Of a DNA stretch of 64,000 nt, positions 53,130-62,259 are shown in pieces (within the stretch, counting starts at the first letter, position 1; every line of letters starts with the position of its first letter). Source of the DNA: MPNP01 sp026710155 (GTDB taxonomy: Bacteria; Pseudomonadota; Alphaproteobacteria; Rhodobacterales; Rhodobacteraceae); contig OZ241737.1 in assembly GCA_965200885.1 (NCBI GenBank), positions 372,001 through 436,000 of the forward strand. Reading direction: 5' to 3'. Both the position numbers and the translations under genes were made by a program. The notes under the pieces are model-generated. The model was not told the DNA's origin, did no database searches, and saw only the letters and a program-made list of their open reading frames with translations.

Positions 53130-54089
53130 ATGACAGACCAATCTTCTGAAAAAGCAAGTTTCAAAACATGTTGCAGTCCAGCACGTACGGAAAATATGCG
53201 TGTCGATACAGTCAATCGTATGAAAAAGAAAAAAACATATTCGGATTTTGCCACTGTCAAAGTGCCAGGTGGCATTGCCTTTTTGGGTACGAATCAGCCT
53301 CAAATTCCGGATGATGGCGAAAGCCCCTTTTGCAAAAAACGATTAAAACCGTTTCGAATTGGTCGAACTGTCGTGACAAATCAGGAATTCCAGGAATTTG
53401 TAGATGAAACGGGATATGTGACCGACGCCGAGCAATTCGGTTGGTCCTTTGTCTTTTGGTCTGAAGTTTCTAAACTGGTAACCGCTACCCAAGGCGTGCA
53501 TGGTGCTGGATGGTGGCGACGAGTGGATGGTGCGACTTGGAAAAATATCAATGGTCCGGGAACCGAGGCTGAAGTCTGGCATCCTGATCATCCGGTTGTT
53601 CAAGTCTCGCACGCTGATGCCTCGGCCTATGCGAGTTGGGCGGGTGGAAGATTGCCAAGCGAGTTGGAATGGGAACATGCCGCAAGGGCTGGCCAGAGTG
53701 ATGCACCTTTTCCATGGGGTGATACCGAACCAAATGATACTGACAATTTTCCCTGTAATATCTGGCAAGGAGATTTTCCGTACTTCAATACGGGCATGGA
53801 TGGTTGGAAGACAACGGCACCGGCAAAATCCTATCAACCCAATGCTTTTGGACTTTACAACATGGTTGGCAATGTGTGGGAGTGGACAGGGGATACCTAT
53901 CGAGTTAAATCACGCAAAAAACATGTTCGCCAACGGATGAGCCAAATGCGGGGATTCAAATTGCTCAAGGGAGGATCATTCATTTGTCATCGGAGCTATT
54001 GTTACCGATACCGGATAGCGGCCCGAACAGGCAATTCACCCGAAAGCTCGACTACCCATCAGGGTGTTCGAATTGTGTGGGATATATGA
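53130..54089 (+). CDS. Formylglycine-generating enzyme (sulfatase maturase)
   Basis: 319 residues of the FGE-sulfatase fold: VKVPGGIAFLGTN, RTVVTNQEFQEFVDETGY, GRLPSELEWEHAAR, FGLYNMVGNVWEWTGD, and the active-site pair in GGSFICHRSYCYRYR. The last motif has both copper-binding cysteines of true aerobic FGEs. It oxidises the C-x-P-x-R cysteine of the sulfatase encoded three genes upstream. A start further in (ATG 53197 or 53221) is possible because the first 30 residues look poorly conserved. Confidence 0.93.
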   Translation: MTDQSSEKASFKTCCSPARTENMRVDTVNRMKKKKTYSDFATVKVPGGIAFLGTNQPQIPDDGESPFCKKRLKPFRIGRTVVTNQEFQEFVDETGYVTDAEQFGWSFVFWSEVSKLVTATQGVHGAGWWRRVDGATWKNINGPGTEAEVWHPDHPVVQVSHADASAYASWAGGRLPSELEWEHAARAGQSDAPFPWGDTEPNDTDNFPCNIWQGDFPYFNTGMDGWKTTAPAKSYQPNAFGLYNMVGNVWEWTGDTYRVKSRKKHVRQRMSQMRGFKLLKGGSFICHRSYCYRYRIAARTGNSPESSTTHQGVRIVWDI

Positions 54090-54145
54090 TGTTATTCAGG
54101 GTGTTCGCAATCTGATTGACAGACCAGATGATCTGCATCGTTTGC

Positions 54146-55207
54146 CTATCCCGATCGGGTTTGATTTCTCACAAGTGCCGCCATACGGTAAAATCCATGT
54201 ATCATTTTCGAGTATGGTGTAACCAGGAAAAAGGTTAGTACCGTTCCAAGGTGGATGGGCAGAAACCATTCAATCAAAGCCGTTCCAGTAGCAGCATACA
54301 ACATGAGCCCCGTGGCACTTACCGAGAACAGCAACAGAATGAATGCCATCTCACTGCCCCAAATCCGGGCGGCACCCAAACTTGGATCTGCCTTGGTTTT
54401 CAACCAGGCCAGTCCCCCCGTCCCAAGGCAAAGCAACACTCCACCCGGCACCCCCAGTAATTTGGGCAAAGAATACCAGGAATAGGGTGCTTCAAGCCCA
54501 AAGGCATAATGCAGGATTGTACCGGAACTGGTTGAACCAAAGCACATCATGAAGCCCCAAAAGGTCATTTTATGCAATGCCGAACGTGTCTTGGTAAAGC
54601 GGTCCTCGTCTTCAAAATTACAGCCTTCACCATGTCCTCCCTTGAGATTTCTTAATGTAACCGCCTCCAGGCTGGCCTGCCAAAATTCTGTCAATGTCAT
54701 CCTCTTGCCGCCGATATATCGCCAATAACGATTGACGGATACTCCAGTGGCAATTAACGGCAACAGAAAGGAAGGTAGAAAGATCATCACCATAAGTCCA
54801 TGCGACATGTGGGCATAAAACCCTTCGCCATCTTCGGGAATGAATGTATTTATCAGCCAAAACAGTAAGGCCAGTGAACATGCCAAAACCACCACCATGA
54901 CCATACCTGACCGATCAAACATGCTGGCAAATCCCCCAGGCCAGGAGAACTTCTTCCAACTGTCATACCTTACTTCATCCAGAACAGCCGGTAAATTGAT
55001 CGCAAACTCATGGGGAGGAGTATATTGACAGGCATAATAGCAGCCCCGGCAATTGTGGCACAAATTTGCCAATTGGATTATGTTACCCTCAGTGAAGTTT
55101 TGTTCGGCAAACATGGCAGGAAATACCGAGCAATAACCTTCACAATAGCGACATGCGTTGCAAATCTCGACTTGTCTTCGTGCTTCCTTTATCGACTTAT
55201 CTGACAT
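54146..55207 (-). CDS. tcuB: TcuB/CitB-type membrane Fe-S protein
   Basis: About 353 residues. Two four-cysteine iron-sulfur motifs lie at the N-terminus (CNACRYCEGYC and CHNCRGCYYAC), then about six membrane segments with histidines fit for haem b. Family TcuB, which reoxidises the flavin of tricarballylate dehydrogenase and passes electrons to the quinone pool. ATG 55207 overlaps the tcuA end by eleven bases; earlier ATGs at 55222 and 55240 are possible. Distinguished from succinate dehydrogenase subunits by the fused layout. Confidence 0.88.
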   Translation of the reverse strand: MSDKSIKEARRQVEICNACRYCEGYCSVFPAMFAEQNFTEGNIIQLANLCHNCRGCYYACQYTPPHEFAINLPAVLDEVRYDSWKKFSWPGGFASMFDRSGMVMVVVLACSLALLFWLINTFIPEDGEGFYAHMSHGLMVMIFLPSFLLPLIATGVSVNRYWRYIGGKRMTLTEFWQASLEAVTLRNLKGGHGEGCNFEDEDRFTKTRSALHKMTFWGFMMCFGSTSSGTILHYAFGLEAPYSWYSLPKLLGVPGGVLLCLGTGGLAWLKTKADPSLGAARIWGSEMAFILLLFSVSATGLMLYAATGTALIEWFLPIHLGTVLTFFLVTPYSKMIHGFYRMAALVRNQTRSG

Positions 55208-56594
55208 GTTCTGCTGCTCCATGCCCGGCAAGTCGGCCAAAAACCGTACCGATAGTCATTCCAAAACCCGCCAGGTAACCTTCACCAAGGATTGAACCTG
55301 CCATGATTTCACCCGCGGCCCAGAGATTTTCCACCGGACCTTCCTTGCCCTGAACCCTGGCCTGCTTATCCACTTTCAAACCCAGATAGGTGAATGTAAC
55401 ACCAGGACGCAATTCATAACCATAAAAGGGAGGTTCATTGATCGGACGGGCCCAATTGGATTTGGTTGGATTCAATCCCCTGGTTGACACCCCATCAAGT
55501 TCGGTTGGATGAAAATTCCCCGGCTGACAGGCTTCATTGAATTCATCAATGGTCCGACTGACTCTCGATGAGGGCAGTTGCATTTTTTGCGCCAACTCCT
55601 CAATTGTGTTTCCCTTAACCGGTGGAAAGACGGATGGCATGAAAAGATCAAGCGATTTTGAATCGATGATTGCATAACCTACCTGCTCGGGCTGTGCTGC
55701 AACCAGGCGTCCCCATATTGCATAACGCTTTGGCCAGACATCCTCGCCTTCATCATAAAACCGCTCACCGTTTTTGTTGACCACCACGGCAAATGGAACA
55801 CAATCTAGACGGGTAACGATACCGCCATCGTATTTGGGTGCACGTCCGTCAATTGCCACCGCATGGCATTGGGTAGGATCACCTACACTCATTATGCCTT
55901 GGTCAAGAAGGTTTTTCAACACCACACCACGGTTATATGGCGTACCCCTTATCAAGAAATTGCGTGCCGCTTTTCCCCAGGCACTCGCCAACCAGTCAAT
56001 ATCTGCCTGGAATCCACCCGAAGCAACAACAATCGCTGCAGGTGTCAATGTGACATCCCTGTTGTTTATTTCGGCAGTAACTGATTTGATCCGCCGGTTT
56101 TCATATTCGAGATGTTTGACCTTGGATTCATAACTGACGTCAACACCCAAATCCATGGCCTTGCGGTAATAGGCATTCAGAAGTGCCTTGCCTCCTCCCA
56201 GAAAAAAGGCATTCGTACGGCTGAGTGAAAGCGTACCTGAGAGCGATGGTTGAAATCTTACGCCATGTGAATGCATCCAGCCATATGCATCTTGCGAAGA
56301 GCGAATACACATTCGGGCCAGATCTTTGTCGGTCTTGCCCTTCGTTACTTTCAAAAGGTCATCGAGATATTCCTCCTCCCCATAACTTCCGGTCAATTCC
56401 CCCAAGGGCTCCGAATGCATGCATCTGAAATTCCTGGTATGTCGACTGTTCCCCCCTCGGTAGGATTTAGGTGCACTTTCTAGGAGCAAGACAGGTGCTC
56501 CTGCCTCCTTTGCCGTGATTGCAGCACACAGTGCTGCGTTACCCCCTCCAATTATCAAAACATGGGGTTCGGAAATATTAAAATTCTCAATCAA
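55197..56594 (-). CDS. tcuA: TcuA-type FAD-dependent dehydrogenase
   Basis: 465 residues of the fumarate reductase/succinate dehydrogenase flavoprotein fold: FAD loop LIIGGGNAALCAAITA (residue 14), GGNSRHTRN, a substrate loop, AIVVASGGFQ and C-terminal AGEIMAGSILGEGYLAGFG. Best matches the tricarballylate dehydrogenase group, which oxidises tricarballylate to cis-aconitate. A start at an ATG close to 56594 is usual. Coupled to tcuB. The TctCBA importer lies 7 kb away and could supply the substrate. Confidence 0.88.
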   Translation of the reverse strand: MIENFNISEPHVLIIGGGNAALCAAITAKEAGAPVLLLESAPKSYRGGNSRHTRNFRCMHSEPLGELTGSYGEEEYLDDLLKVTKGKTDKDLARMCIRSSQDAYGWMHSHGVRFQPSLSGTLSLSRTNAFFLGGGKALLNAYYRKAMDLGVDVSYESKVKHLEYENRRIKSVTAEINNRDVTLTPAAIVVASGGFQADIDWLASAWGKAARNFLIRGTPYNRGVVLKNLLDQGIMSVGDPTQCHAVAIDGRAPKYDGGIVTRLDCVPFAVVVNKNGERFYDEGEDVWPKRYAIWGRLVAAQPEQVGYAIIDSKSLDLFMPSVFPPVKGNTIEELAQKMQLPSSRVSRTIDEFNEACQPGNFHPTELDGVSTRGLNPTKSNWARPINEPPFYGYELRPGVTFTYLGLKVDKQARVQGKEGPVENLWAAGEIMAGSILGEGYLAGFGMTIGTVFGRLAGHGAAEHVR

Positions 56595-57029
56595 TTGTAT
56601 TTAGACCAGGTTATAAAGTGTAACTATTCAGGTACCAAATAATATCATTATATGGATCATGTTAACTCTGATCGTCGATCAGGGATATAAATATCAGATC
56701 TCCTCACGAGGGCCCACAAGGTTTTGTCAAAATGACTTATCCATTCAACTGCCACAAGGATTAATAGCCTTTCGATATTACTTGCCTAGCTGTTTGGTGA
56801 CCTTTATAATTTTCTCATAAAAGAAGAGATTTACTTTCTTTTTCCAAGTAGATTTTAGATTGTAAATTATGTATCAATACTTATTTAGAAATTGTGTAAA
56901 ACACTAATGCCGAACTGAGTTCGGCTATCCGTGGTTACAATGATCCCATGACAGGATTTATAGATCGGAACGGGATGCAATTTCATCTCCACAACAAAAA
57001 TGTTCAAGATTATTGACAGGAACCAAAGT
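56595..57029. other. Gene-free segment with a dispersed repeat
   Basis: Contains the repeat at 56,620-56,647. I see no gene. The segment carries small inverted repeats (GATCGTCGATC near 56,670) and is A+T-rich. Confidence 0.4.
56620..56647 (+). repeat. Dispersed repeat GTAACTATTCAGGTACC...
   Basis: The first 15 bases are identical to 32524-32538, and the remainder resembles 36335-36357 in reverse. Probably the end of an insertion sequence; no transposase is next to it. Confidence 0.6.
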
Positions 57030-57227
57030 ATGTCAGAAGCAGGAAAAGTAAAGTCCAGATTGATTTCAAAGTCGGGCAACCTTTCTGATTTTCTTGAAAA
57101 TGCTGGAATGAGCAAAGAAGAAAAGGAAGCAATAAACGAAGCAGACAGCTTGGCTGATGAATATTCAGATATAAAACCTGATCAACTTACCATTTCAGGC
57201 AAGCATCTGTTCCATCTAAAATATTAG
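57030..57227 (+). CDS. Small hypothetical protein
   Basis: 65 residues from ATG 57030; a start at 57000 would add ten. Highly charged, with a predicted helix pair (LSDFLENAGMSKEEKEAIN, ADSLADEYSDI). No family recognised. It is isolated between debris, so it may not be expressed. Confidence 0.3.
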   Translation: MSEAGKVKSRLISKSGNLSDFLENAGMSKEEKEAINEADSLADEYSDIKPDQLTISGKHLFHLKY

Positions 57228-57229
57228 AC

Positions 57230-57905
57230 TCATGAACAATAACTAACCTCATAACGGTTTAATCGAGGATTGCAACCCCCATCATTCTCTCCCGTAAGAA
57301 CAAGGCATTGGCATTCGATTTCGTGCAACCAGGGTTTCATTTCCGTACCGGCATAAATCTTGAAAACATTCAGAAACACGCCGGAATTTGTGGCAATAAC
57401 CTGATTCAAGCGCTTTTTGACCACCCCAGGATGAAATTGGATAAATTCGTCTGCAAACCACCGATCGGTAAGTGTTTCCAGAATTTGTGGAATCCCTCTT
57501 GACTCCATTGCCTGCACAACCTTCCACACATTGGAGGAATCATCACTTGTTCTGAAAGCTGCGGTTGATAACAAACCCAATGAAATAACTCTTTCAGGAT
57601 ACTTCCTTGCATAGGCGGTCCGATCATGCCCCTAAGGAATGACCAACAAAATGAGCGCGATCGATATTAATCTCACAACGAATCTATTCCAGGTCATCAA
57701 CAAGATCACCCAAACTTAACTCTTTTCCGGGTAAAGATTCTAACCCGTGTCCTCTTAGATCATAAGAAATTACCGTGAAGTGGTTCCTGAGTGTGGGTAC
57801 CAGATTGTTCCAGGCAATACGGGAAGCCCCTATTCCATGGATAAGAAACATGGCTGGGCCCATTCCTTCAATGGTATAGGGGCAAGTTTCTACTTTGGGC
57901 AGCAC
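57230..57905 (-). pseudogene. Alpha/beta hydrolase remnant
   Basis: Piece 1 (57684-57905) has FLIHGIGASRIAWNN and VISYDLRGHG. An in-frame TAG then precedes FVGHSLG, the nucleophile elbow, and a frameshift just after it leads to KYPERVISLGLLSTAAF, LVLTGENDGG and a premature end. The last helix with the catalytic histidine is missing. Typical fold of 3-oxoadipate enol-lactonase-like hydrolases. It lies directly downstream of the luciferase-like remnant on the same strand, so both may have formed one operon. Confidence 0.8.
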
Positions 57906-57923
57906 AACGATTTAAAACTCCTC

Positions 57924-58362
57924 CTACTGAAAATGTGGCATAACTTCATCTGCAATCCGGTGGACATTTTCAATCATTTCCGAATGTTCGGCACCAAAAT
58001 TTATATTCATGATTATCCTGTCTATCCCCAAATCAGAGTATATTGACAACTTGTCTATCATTTCCTGTTTGCTACAAATCAACAAGCTCTCTGCCAATTC
58101 CTCCACGGTTTGATTCCTTGATAAGGGTTTTATCATCCCATGTTCAACAATCCCAGGGCCGGTAAACACATTATCAAAGCGACTGTAATAGGTGTAAGCC
58201 AGGTCGATTTTGGAGAGTACATCTTCATCACCCATCGTAAAATGGGCAAGTCTCGACAAGCTGAGTGTTGGACAGTTTTCAGTTCTTCCCAGATCCTCCT
58301 TACCTCTATTGGGATATTCTTACAGTATTCACCGAATACCAATTCACCAGTAAATTACAAAA
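57924..58362 (-). pseudogene. Luciferase-like (LLM-class) flavin monooxygenase, C-terminal remnant
   Basis: A first frame (about 58,260-58,362) reads ELVFGEYCKNIPIEVRRIW, and a second continues RLAHFTMGDEDVLSKIDLAY and ends with KLSIYSDLGIDRIIMNINFG and ADEVMPHF, the usual end of LLM monooxygenases. The N-terminal two thirds, including the flavin site, are absent. Frameshift near 58,257. Confidence 0.75.
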
Positions 58363-58534
58363 CAAACCACAACAGGTGGAATTGCGATTCACCTTTTCTT
58401 GTCTCAAGACCAAGATATTCAAATTGATTGATTCAACAGGCTACAACTTCAACAATTTATCCCTATAAACCGTAAAGTAACGATTATCGAAGTAATAACA
58501 GCTTCAATAAAGCCAACGTGATTTTGCAATCTGA

Positions 58535-59275
58535 TCAGTTGCTTGGACGGTCTCCAAAGCGATTGAAATATACCGCAATTGCATGATCGAGTTCATTGTA
58601 AAGCTGCTTGCCGTGGCGGCTTGCCCAGATGACGCTCTGGAGTCTCAACTCGCGGTTGGAAAAATCAATCATACCAGTTCTCAAAAGGTAAATTGCTATA
58701 TCAAAATTCCTGTTCTTGATTGCTTCAATAAGGGCATTGTTCCTGCCAGTCTTGTCTGAAACATTGACATTGGCACCATAGGTGACAAGATAACGGGCTA
58801 TATGTGCATGCCCCTTGACGGCAGCTTGAATCAAAGCCGTACGTCCATAATAATCAGCCTTTATATCTACCTTGATCTTTGGATGTCTTAACAAGGTTTC
58901 CACAACATCAATGTTTCCACTGGTAACGGCCAGCATGAGAGGTGTACACTGCCATTTGTTTCTGGCATTTACATCAATTTCGGGATGTTCAAGCAATTGT
59001 CTGACCAAACTGCGGCTTTGTTCCTGAACAGCTAGATGGAGTGCTGTCCAACCTTCATTATCGGCGGCATTTACATCAATTTCGGGTTGCTCCAGGATTA
59101 ATCTTGCCAATCCACGATTCTGTGCCTTCACGACAAAGTGCAGGACTGTCCAGCCATCATCATCGGTAGCCTTGAGATCAGCAGTGCCGAGAAGTGATGA
59201 AACTGCTTGTACATCACCAGCAATCACAGCACTGAGAAATTCATTGTCATTGTTGGATCGATCTTCTTCAACCAT
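58535..59275 (-). CDS. Ankyrin-repeat protein
   Basis: 246 residues made of about six ankyrin repeats. The best are DDDGWTVLHFVVKAQNRGLA, DNEGWTALHLAVQEQSRSLV and YYGRTALIQAAVKGHAHIA, each with the T-x-L-H/x-A-x and L-L-E pattern. Repeats 2 and 3 share the segment EQPEIDVNA/EHPEIDVNA, a sign of recent internal duplication. No signal peptide or extra domain. Such proteins mediate protein-protein contacts and are often abundant in host-associated bacteria, but single copies occur in free-living ones. Confidence 0.92.
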   Translation of the reverse strand: MVEEDRSNNDNEFLSAVIAGDVQAVSSLLGTADLKATDDDGWTVLHFVVKAQNRGLARLILEQPEIDVNAADNEGWTALHLAVQEQSRSLVRQLLEHPEIDVNARNKWQCTPLMLAVTSGNIDVVETLLRHPKIKVDIKADYYGRTALIQAAVKGHAHIARYLVTYGANVNVSDKTGRNNALIEAIKNRNFDIAIYLLRTGMIDFSNRELRLQSVIWASRHGKQLYNELDHAIAVYFNRFGDRPSN

Positions 59276-59674
59276 GGTTCAATTTTCTACCGGAATAAAA
59301 TTAAAATCAAGTGAAATTCTTTTGAAGATTGTAGCATATTATTTTTGCACAACACTAGAAAAAGTGTTAACAAGGTTATCTGCCAGCTTCAATTAAACTA
59401 TATTGAATGCCCTAGAAATAATTGATGTTTTTTGGTCTAACAAAATACAGATACTGAAGCATTCATCAACTGATGATGATTGGTTGCATTTTGCCTTGTA
59501 TAATTGGATTGGAGAATTCAAAAAATTCCCTTCACATTCTCTTGACACCAAGTACCCCCTCTGCTTGATATCAATGGTGAAATGCTCCAAATAAACTTGG
59601 AACAGACCTTCCCTGTTTAGCGAGTATCAAATTCATCATGACCATTAATTCAGACAAATGACAGGAATTGCTTT
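59276..59674. other. Gene-free segment
   Basis: About 400 bases. One ORF of 63 codons from a TTG (59403) has no recognisable motif and I do not call it a gene. The region probably holds the promoters of the ankyrin and AMP-ligase genes. Confidence 0.35.
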
Positions 59675-61000
59675 TTGAAGAATTCTTTGAAATTCAACTG
59701 GCACCAAGCATCGGTATTAAGTGGAAAAAATTTTTCCCTCAATGCCGAAGATGTAAACAAAAGAGTGTACCAAAACCCTGATCCGTGCACTCTGCCTGAA
59801 CAACCGTTCGTGGCTATCAAACTCAATACAAACCTGTCTTCAAGTATTATCAACCTGTTTTGTTCCGTAAGGGGAAATTGTTGTTTCAGGCTAACCTCCG
59901 AACACTTCCCAGAAGGGGAAACCATCAAAACTGACCATTGTTCATATGCACATGACCCCACTAGTTCCCCACCATGTTTTATCGTTCAGACAGGTGGGAC
60001 TATCGGCCCGGCAAGGAAAATCCTGAGATTGCAAAGTACCTGGATAAAAAGTTTTCAAATCAACAAACTCCTTTGGTCGATTTCAGCCAAGGATAACTAC
60101 GGTATCCTTGGTGATTTAACACATTCAATCTCACTCTATGGCTTAATGGAAGGTCTTTGCATTGGTACGAATGTAACCCTTCTGGGAGAATGGCTTCCAA
60201 AATCTCAACTCGATGAAATCTCCGCAAGGAAAATATCGGTTCTCTATGCAACACCCATTCAGTTGCAATTGCTGTTACGTGCCTTCGAAATCCACAAAAT
60301 GAAGCCCATAGCCTCTTTGAGAATGATTGTCGTAGGCGGTTCAAAATTGACCTCCACCAATTCATCGAAGTTGAAAGAGGTATTCCCGCAGAGTGAATTA
60401 GTAGAATTTTATGGTACTGCCGAAACAAGTTTTATTTCAATTACTTCTTCTGATTCTCCCAAAGGTTCAGTAGGAAAAGCATATGAAGGAGTAAAGGTCA
60501 GGGTATCCGATGATTCTGGAAAATCCCTGCCCAATGGAAAGGAAGGTAACATTGAAGTCTCATCCCCTTATCTTTTTGAAGGATATGTTCATAATGATAC
60601 CATTCACCCACACCAAAATGATTACTTTCAAACTGGCGAATGTGGTTTTCTTGACAAAAACGGATATTTGTTCCTCAAGGGTCGCAGGGATCGTATGATG
60701 AGCATTCATGATGTAAAAATCAATCCCGAGGAAGTGGAAAATTTTCTATTGACCGTGGAGGGTATTGAAGCGGCTTACGTTTATTCGAAACTGGACAGGT
60801 TTAAATCAAACCAGTTGCACGCCTGTCTATTTATCAATTCCTCCAAACCAGATGTGAAGGAAATTGCCAGTATGTGCCAAAGGAATTTGGGATTCAATCT
60901 AACCCCAAAAACATTTCTATTGATTGATGAAAATCCGCCTCTGCTTCGTTCCGGCAAATTGAATTTGGCTGCCATTCAAAGGATTTTGGAGACAGCCTGA
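59675..61000 (+). CDS. AMP-dependent acyl-CoA/acid ligase-like protein (short)
   Basis: 441 residues of the ANL adenylating fold but short for the family. Visible are a loop VQTGGTIGPARK where T-S-G-S-T-G-x-P-K is expected, FYGTAETSF (adenine motif), TGECGFLDKNGYLFLKGRRDRMM and a C-terminal domain with SGKLN as catalytic lysine region. The first glycine-rich loop is degenerate but keeps the lysine. Start is TTG 59675, weak; an earlier start is not available. Stop overlaps the thiolase-like gene (ATGA). It likely activates a small acid for the next enzyme. Confidence 0.75.
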   Translation: MKNSLKFNWHQASVLSGKNFSLNAEDVNKRVYQNPDPCTLPEQPFVAIKLNTNLSSSIINLFCSVRGNCCFRLTSEHFPEGETIKTDHCSYAHDPTSSPPCFIVQTGGTIGPARKILRLQSTWIKSFQINKLLWSISAKDNYGILGDLTHSISLYGLMEGLCIGTNVTLLGEWLPKSQLDEISARKISVLYATPIQLQLLLRAFEIHKMKPIASLRMIVVGGSKLTSTNSSKLKEVFPQSELVEFYGTAETSFISITSSDSPKGSVGKAYEGVKVRVSDDSGKSLPNGKEGNIEVSSPYLFEGYVHNDTIHPHQNDYFQTGECGFLDKNGYLFLKGRRDRMMSIHDVKINPEEVENFLLTVEGIEAAYVYSKLDRFKSNQLHACLFINSSKPDVKEIASMCQRNLGFNLTPKTFLLIDENPPLLRSGKLNLAAIQRILETA

Positions 61001-62115
61001 TGAGTGCCGAGGCCTACATTGTCTCTGGAGCCAGAACACCTGTTGCTCCAAGAAATGGCTTCTTGAAGGGCATTGATATTTACACCTTGGGAGAGGCAGC
61101 AGCCTCTTGCTGTTTGGTAAAGGCTGGTATTGCGTCTGATAAGGTTGACGAAATTATTGTTGGTAATGTTCTGGGTCCAGGAGGAAATCCGGGACGAGTA
61201 ATCAGCCTTCAATTGGGGCTTCCTGAAGCTACTCCCGGGATAACCATTGATCGTCAATGTGCAAGCGGTCTGGACGCAATTTTATTGGCCAAGTCACTGA
61301 TAACAAGTGGATTGGCAGAGATTGTTTTGGTTGGAGGCGTGGAAAGTTATTCCCAGCGTCCAAGAGTTTATCTCCAGAAAAATGGTGAATATGAGGATAG
61401 TCCAATTGACCAGGCACCTTTCACCCCTTGGAGTGACAGGGATCCTGACATGATCAAGACAGCTAGTGATTTGGCTGAAAAATATTCACTAACCAGGGAA
61501 AGTCAGGATTTATGGGCGATTGATAGTCATGAAAAAGCACGGGCAAGCAAGCATCGATTACAGGAAGAAATGTCCATACTTCTTGGCATCCCCAGAATGG
61601 ATCAGTTTACCAGAAACCTTACCTTGGAGACCTGTCAAAAGATTGCCCCGATTTGTGGAACGATCACTCCGGCAAATACCTCTGTGGCGGCAGATGGCGC
61701 TGCCTTCGTTCTTGTTGTTGCGGAACAAATTGCAAATGAATTAAATGCCCCCAAAGTGAGGATTGCAAGCGGATTAACGGTTGGAAGTGATCCGATGGTA
61801 CCAGGTTTGGCAACAATGCCTGCCATCAGGAAAGTTCTGAAAATGGAGGGGTTGAACAGTGATGGTATTCTCGTCTATGAAATCATGGAAGCATTTTCAG
61901 CACAGATATTGGCCTGCCTCAAGGATCTGGACATTGATCCATCAAGAGTAAATACTGGTGGTGGATCCCTTGCCAGAGGACATCCTATCGGGGCGTCAGG
62001 GACCATTTTGGCCGTTAGATTGTTTCATGAATTGTTGGACACAGGCGGGTTTGGACTGGCATCCATACCTTCGGCAGGCGGCATAGGTACAGCCATTATA
62101 TTTGAAAGGGAATAA
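61000..62115 (+). CDS. Thiolase-family protein lacking the usual C-terminal cysteine
   Basis: 371 residues. The nucleophile is present in DRQCASGLDA (near residue 87), and GGGSLARGHPIGASGT has the catalytic histidine (near 327). At the C-terminus, where thiolases read C-x-G-G-G-x-G, this protein has IPSAGGIGTA, so the base-acting cysteine is replaced by proline or serine. The N-E-A-F motif is M-E-A-F. The fold is whole and the gene intact, so a changed reaction is more likely than decay. Coupled to the AMP ligase. Confidence 0.82.
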   Translation: MSAEAYIVSGARTPVAPRNGFLKGIDIYTLGEAAASCCLVKAGIASDKVDEIIVGNVLGPGGNPGRVISLQLGLPEATPGITIDRQCASGLDAILLAKSLITSGLAEIVLVGGVESYSQRPRVYLQKNGEYEDSPIDQAPFTPWSDRDPDMIKTASDLAEKYSLTRESQDLWAIDSHEKARASKHRLQEEMSILLGIPRMDQFTRNLTLETCQKIAPICGTITPANTSVAADGAAFVLVVAEQIANELNAPKVRIASGLTVGSDPMVPGLATMPAIRKVLKMEGLNSDGILVYEIMEAFSAQILACLKDLDIDPSRVNTGGGSLARGHPIGASGTILAVRLFHELLDTGGFGLASIPSAGGIGTAIIFERE

Positions 62116-62259
62116 CTCATTGTTTGGTTGAATGATCAACATTATCCTACCATTCGGTCTGTTTTTGATTTATTTTCTTTTCCAAATATGTAAATGACCT
62201 TTAATCTAACCATTTATTGTAATTTATATTTGGACATTTTCACTTATCAGGATGACATT

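Noticed and set aside
7124..57195. A 19-base exact match (CCTGATCAACTTACCATTT) between the left end of the transposon (7124-7142) and 57,177-57,195.
   Set aside because: The match covers only the inner part of one inverted repeat plus a few bases of the adjacent gene and lacks the outer end, transposase and duplication. Chance or a codon-level coincidence is the simpler reading.
59403..59594. 63-codon ORF before the AMP ligase, considered as a carrier-protein or cofactor gene.
   Set aside because: Starts with TTG, has no ribosome site and no D-S-L motif for a phosphopantetheine arm.
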